Shown here: one piece after another, positions 16,090 to 16,120 of the stretch
Position numbering within the stretch: the first letter of the stretch is position 1
Layout of the letters: each line of letters starts with the position of its first letter
NCBI GenBank assembly: GCA_029934195.1
Contig: JAOZMQ010000024.1
Span: forward strand, 1-16,120
Length of the DNA stretch: 16,120 nucleotides
DNA from: Candidatus Cloacimonadota bacterium
GTDB lineage: Bacteria > Cloacimonadota > Cloacimonadia > Cloacimonadales > JAOZMQ01
Reading direction: 5' to 3'
Program-made: the position numbers and the translations under genes
Notes under the pieces: generated by a model
Database searches by the model: none
Seen by the model: the letters and a program-made list of their open reading frames with translations, nothing else
Told to the model about the DNA's origin: nothing

Positions 16090-16120
16090 TGAACGAAAAA
16101 GGACTTTTTTACCATGAAGG
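16090..16120 (+). repeat. MITE-like intergenic repeat, copy D, cut by the window edge
   Basis: TGAACGAAAAAGGACTTTTT begins 4 bases after the CapA-type stop codon and continues ACCATGAAGG to the last base. It is the cleanest left end of the family seen here. Its interior lies outside the window. AAAAAGGACTTTTTT could also act as a very short hairpin with a T-run, but the loop is too small for an ordinary terminator. Confidence 0.55.

Noticed and set aside
1..16120. CRISPR arrays, tRNA or rRNA genes, intact insertion sequences
   Set aside because: I found no regularly spaced identical repeats, no tRNA-like cloverleaf or rRNA sequence, and no transposase frame.

Overview
The window is a low-GC bacterial chromosome segment (roughly 30% G+C). 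It most likely comes from the FCB superphylum, and Candidatus Cloacimonadota or a close relative is my best guess. The evidence is protein architecture: a PorV/PorQ-like outer-membrane protein, a very large secreted protein with PKD and dockerin modules ending in a type IX secretion (T9SS) type A sorting domain, and a TamB-type envelope protein. Nearly every gene has an AGGAG-type ribosome binding site 4 to 8 nt before its start, and the two largest exported proteins both start at TTG. The assignment is an inference from motifs; no database was searched.

Layout. A minus-strand cluster occupies 1 to 4045. It runs, in transcription order, cobalamin-dependent methionine synthase (metH), then a PTS IIA-domain protein, then the start of a PorV/PorQ-family gene that runs off the left edge. 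The PTS and PorV frames overlap by 11 bases. Divergently, on the plus strand, lie a 1334-residue TamB-like protein (4494-8498), an Ldh2-type malate/lactate dehydrogenase (8615-9715), a GAF plus degenerate GGDEF regulator (10296-11270) followed 6 bases later by a STAS-domain protein (11277-11906), and a 1272-residue modular CapA-type secreted protein (12267-16085).

The gaps. The long gaps at 4046-4493, 9716-10295 and 11907-12266, and the last 35 bases, share a degenerate repeat. Its ends read approximately TGAACGAAAAAGGACTTTTT in inverted orientation, giving elements of about 196, 312 and 200 bp plus one cut by the window edge. They look like non-coding MITE-like or other structured intergenic repeats. 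Two of them can be aligned in their interiors as well as at their ends, and I consider this family the least explained signal in the window.

How the genes fit together. The PorV-like protein and the CapA-type cargo belong to the same export route (T9SS), and TamB acts in outer-membrane biogenesis, so much of the window concerns the cell envelope. MetH and the dehydrogenase are core metabolism. The GAF/degenerate-GGDEF and STAS pair looks like a small signalling operon with no visible output partner in the window.
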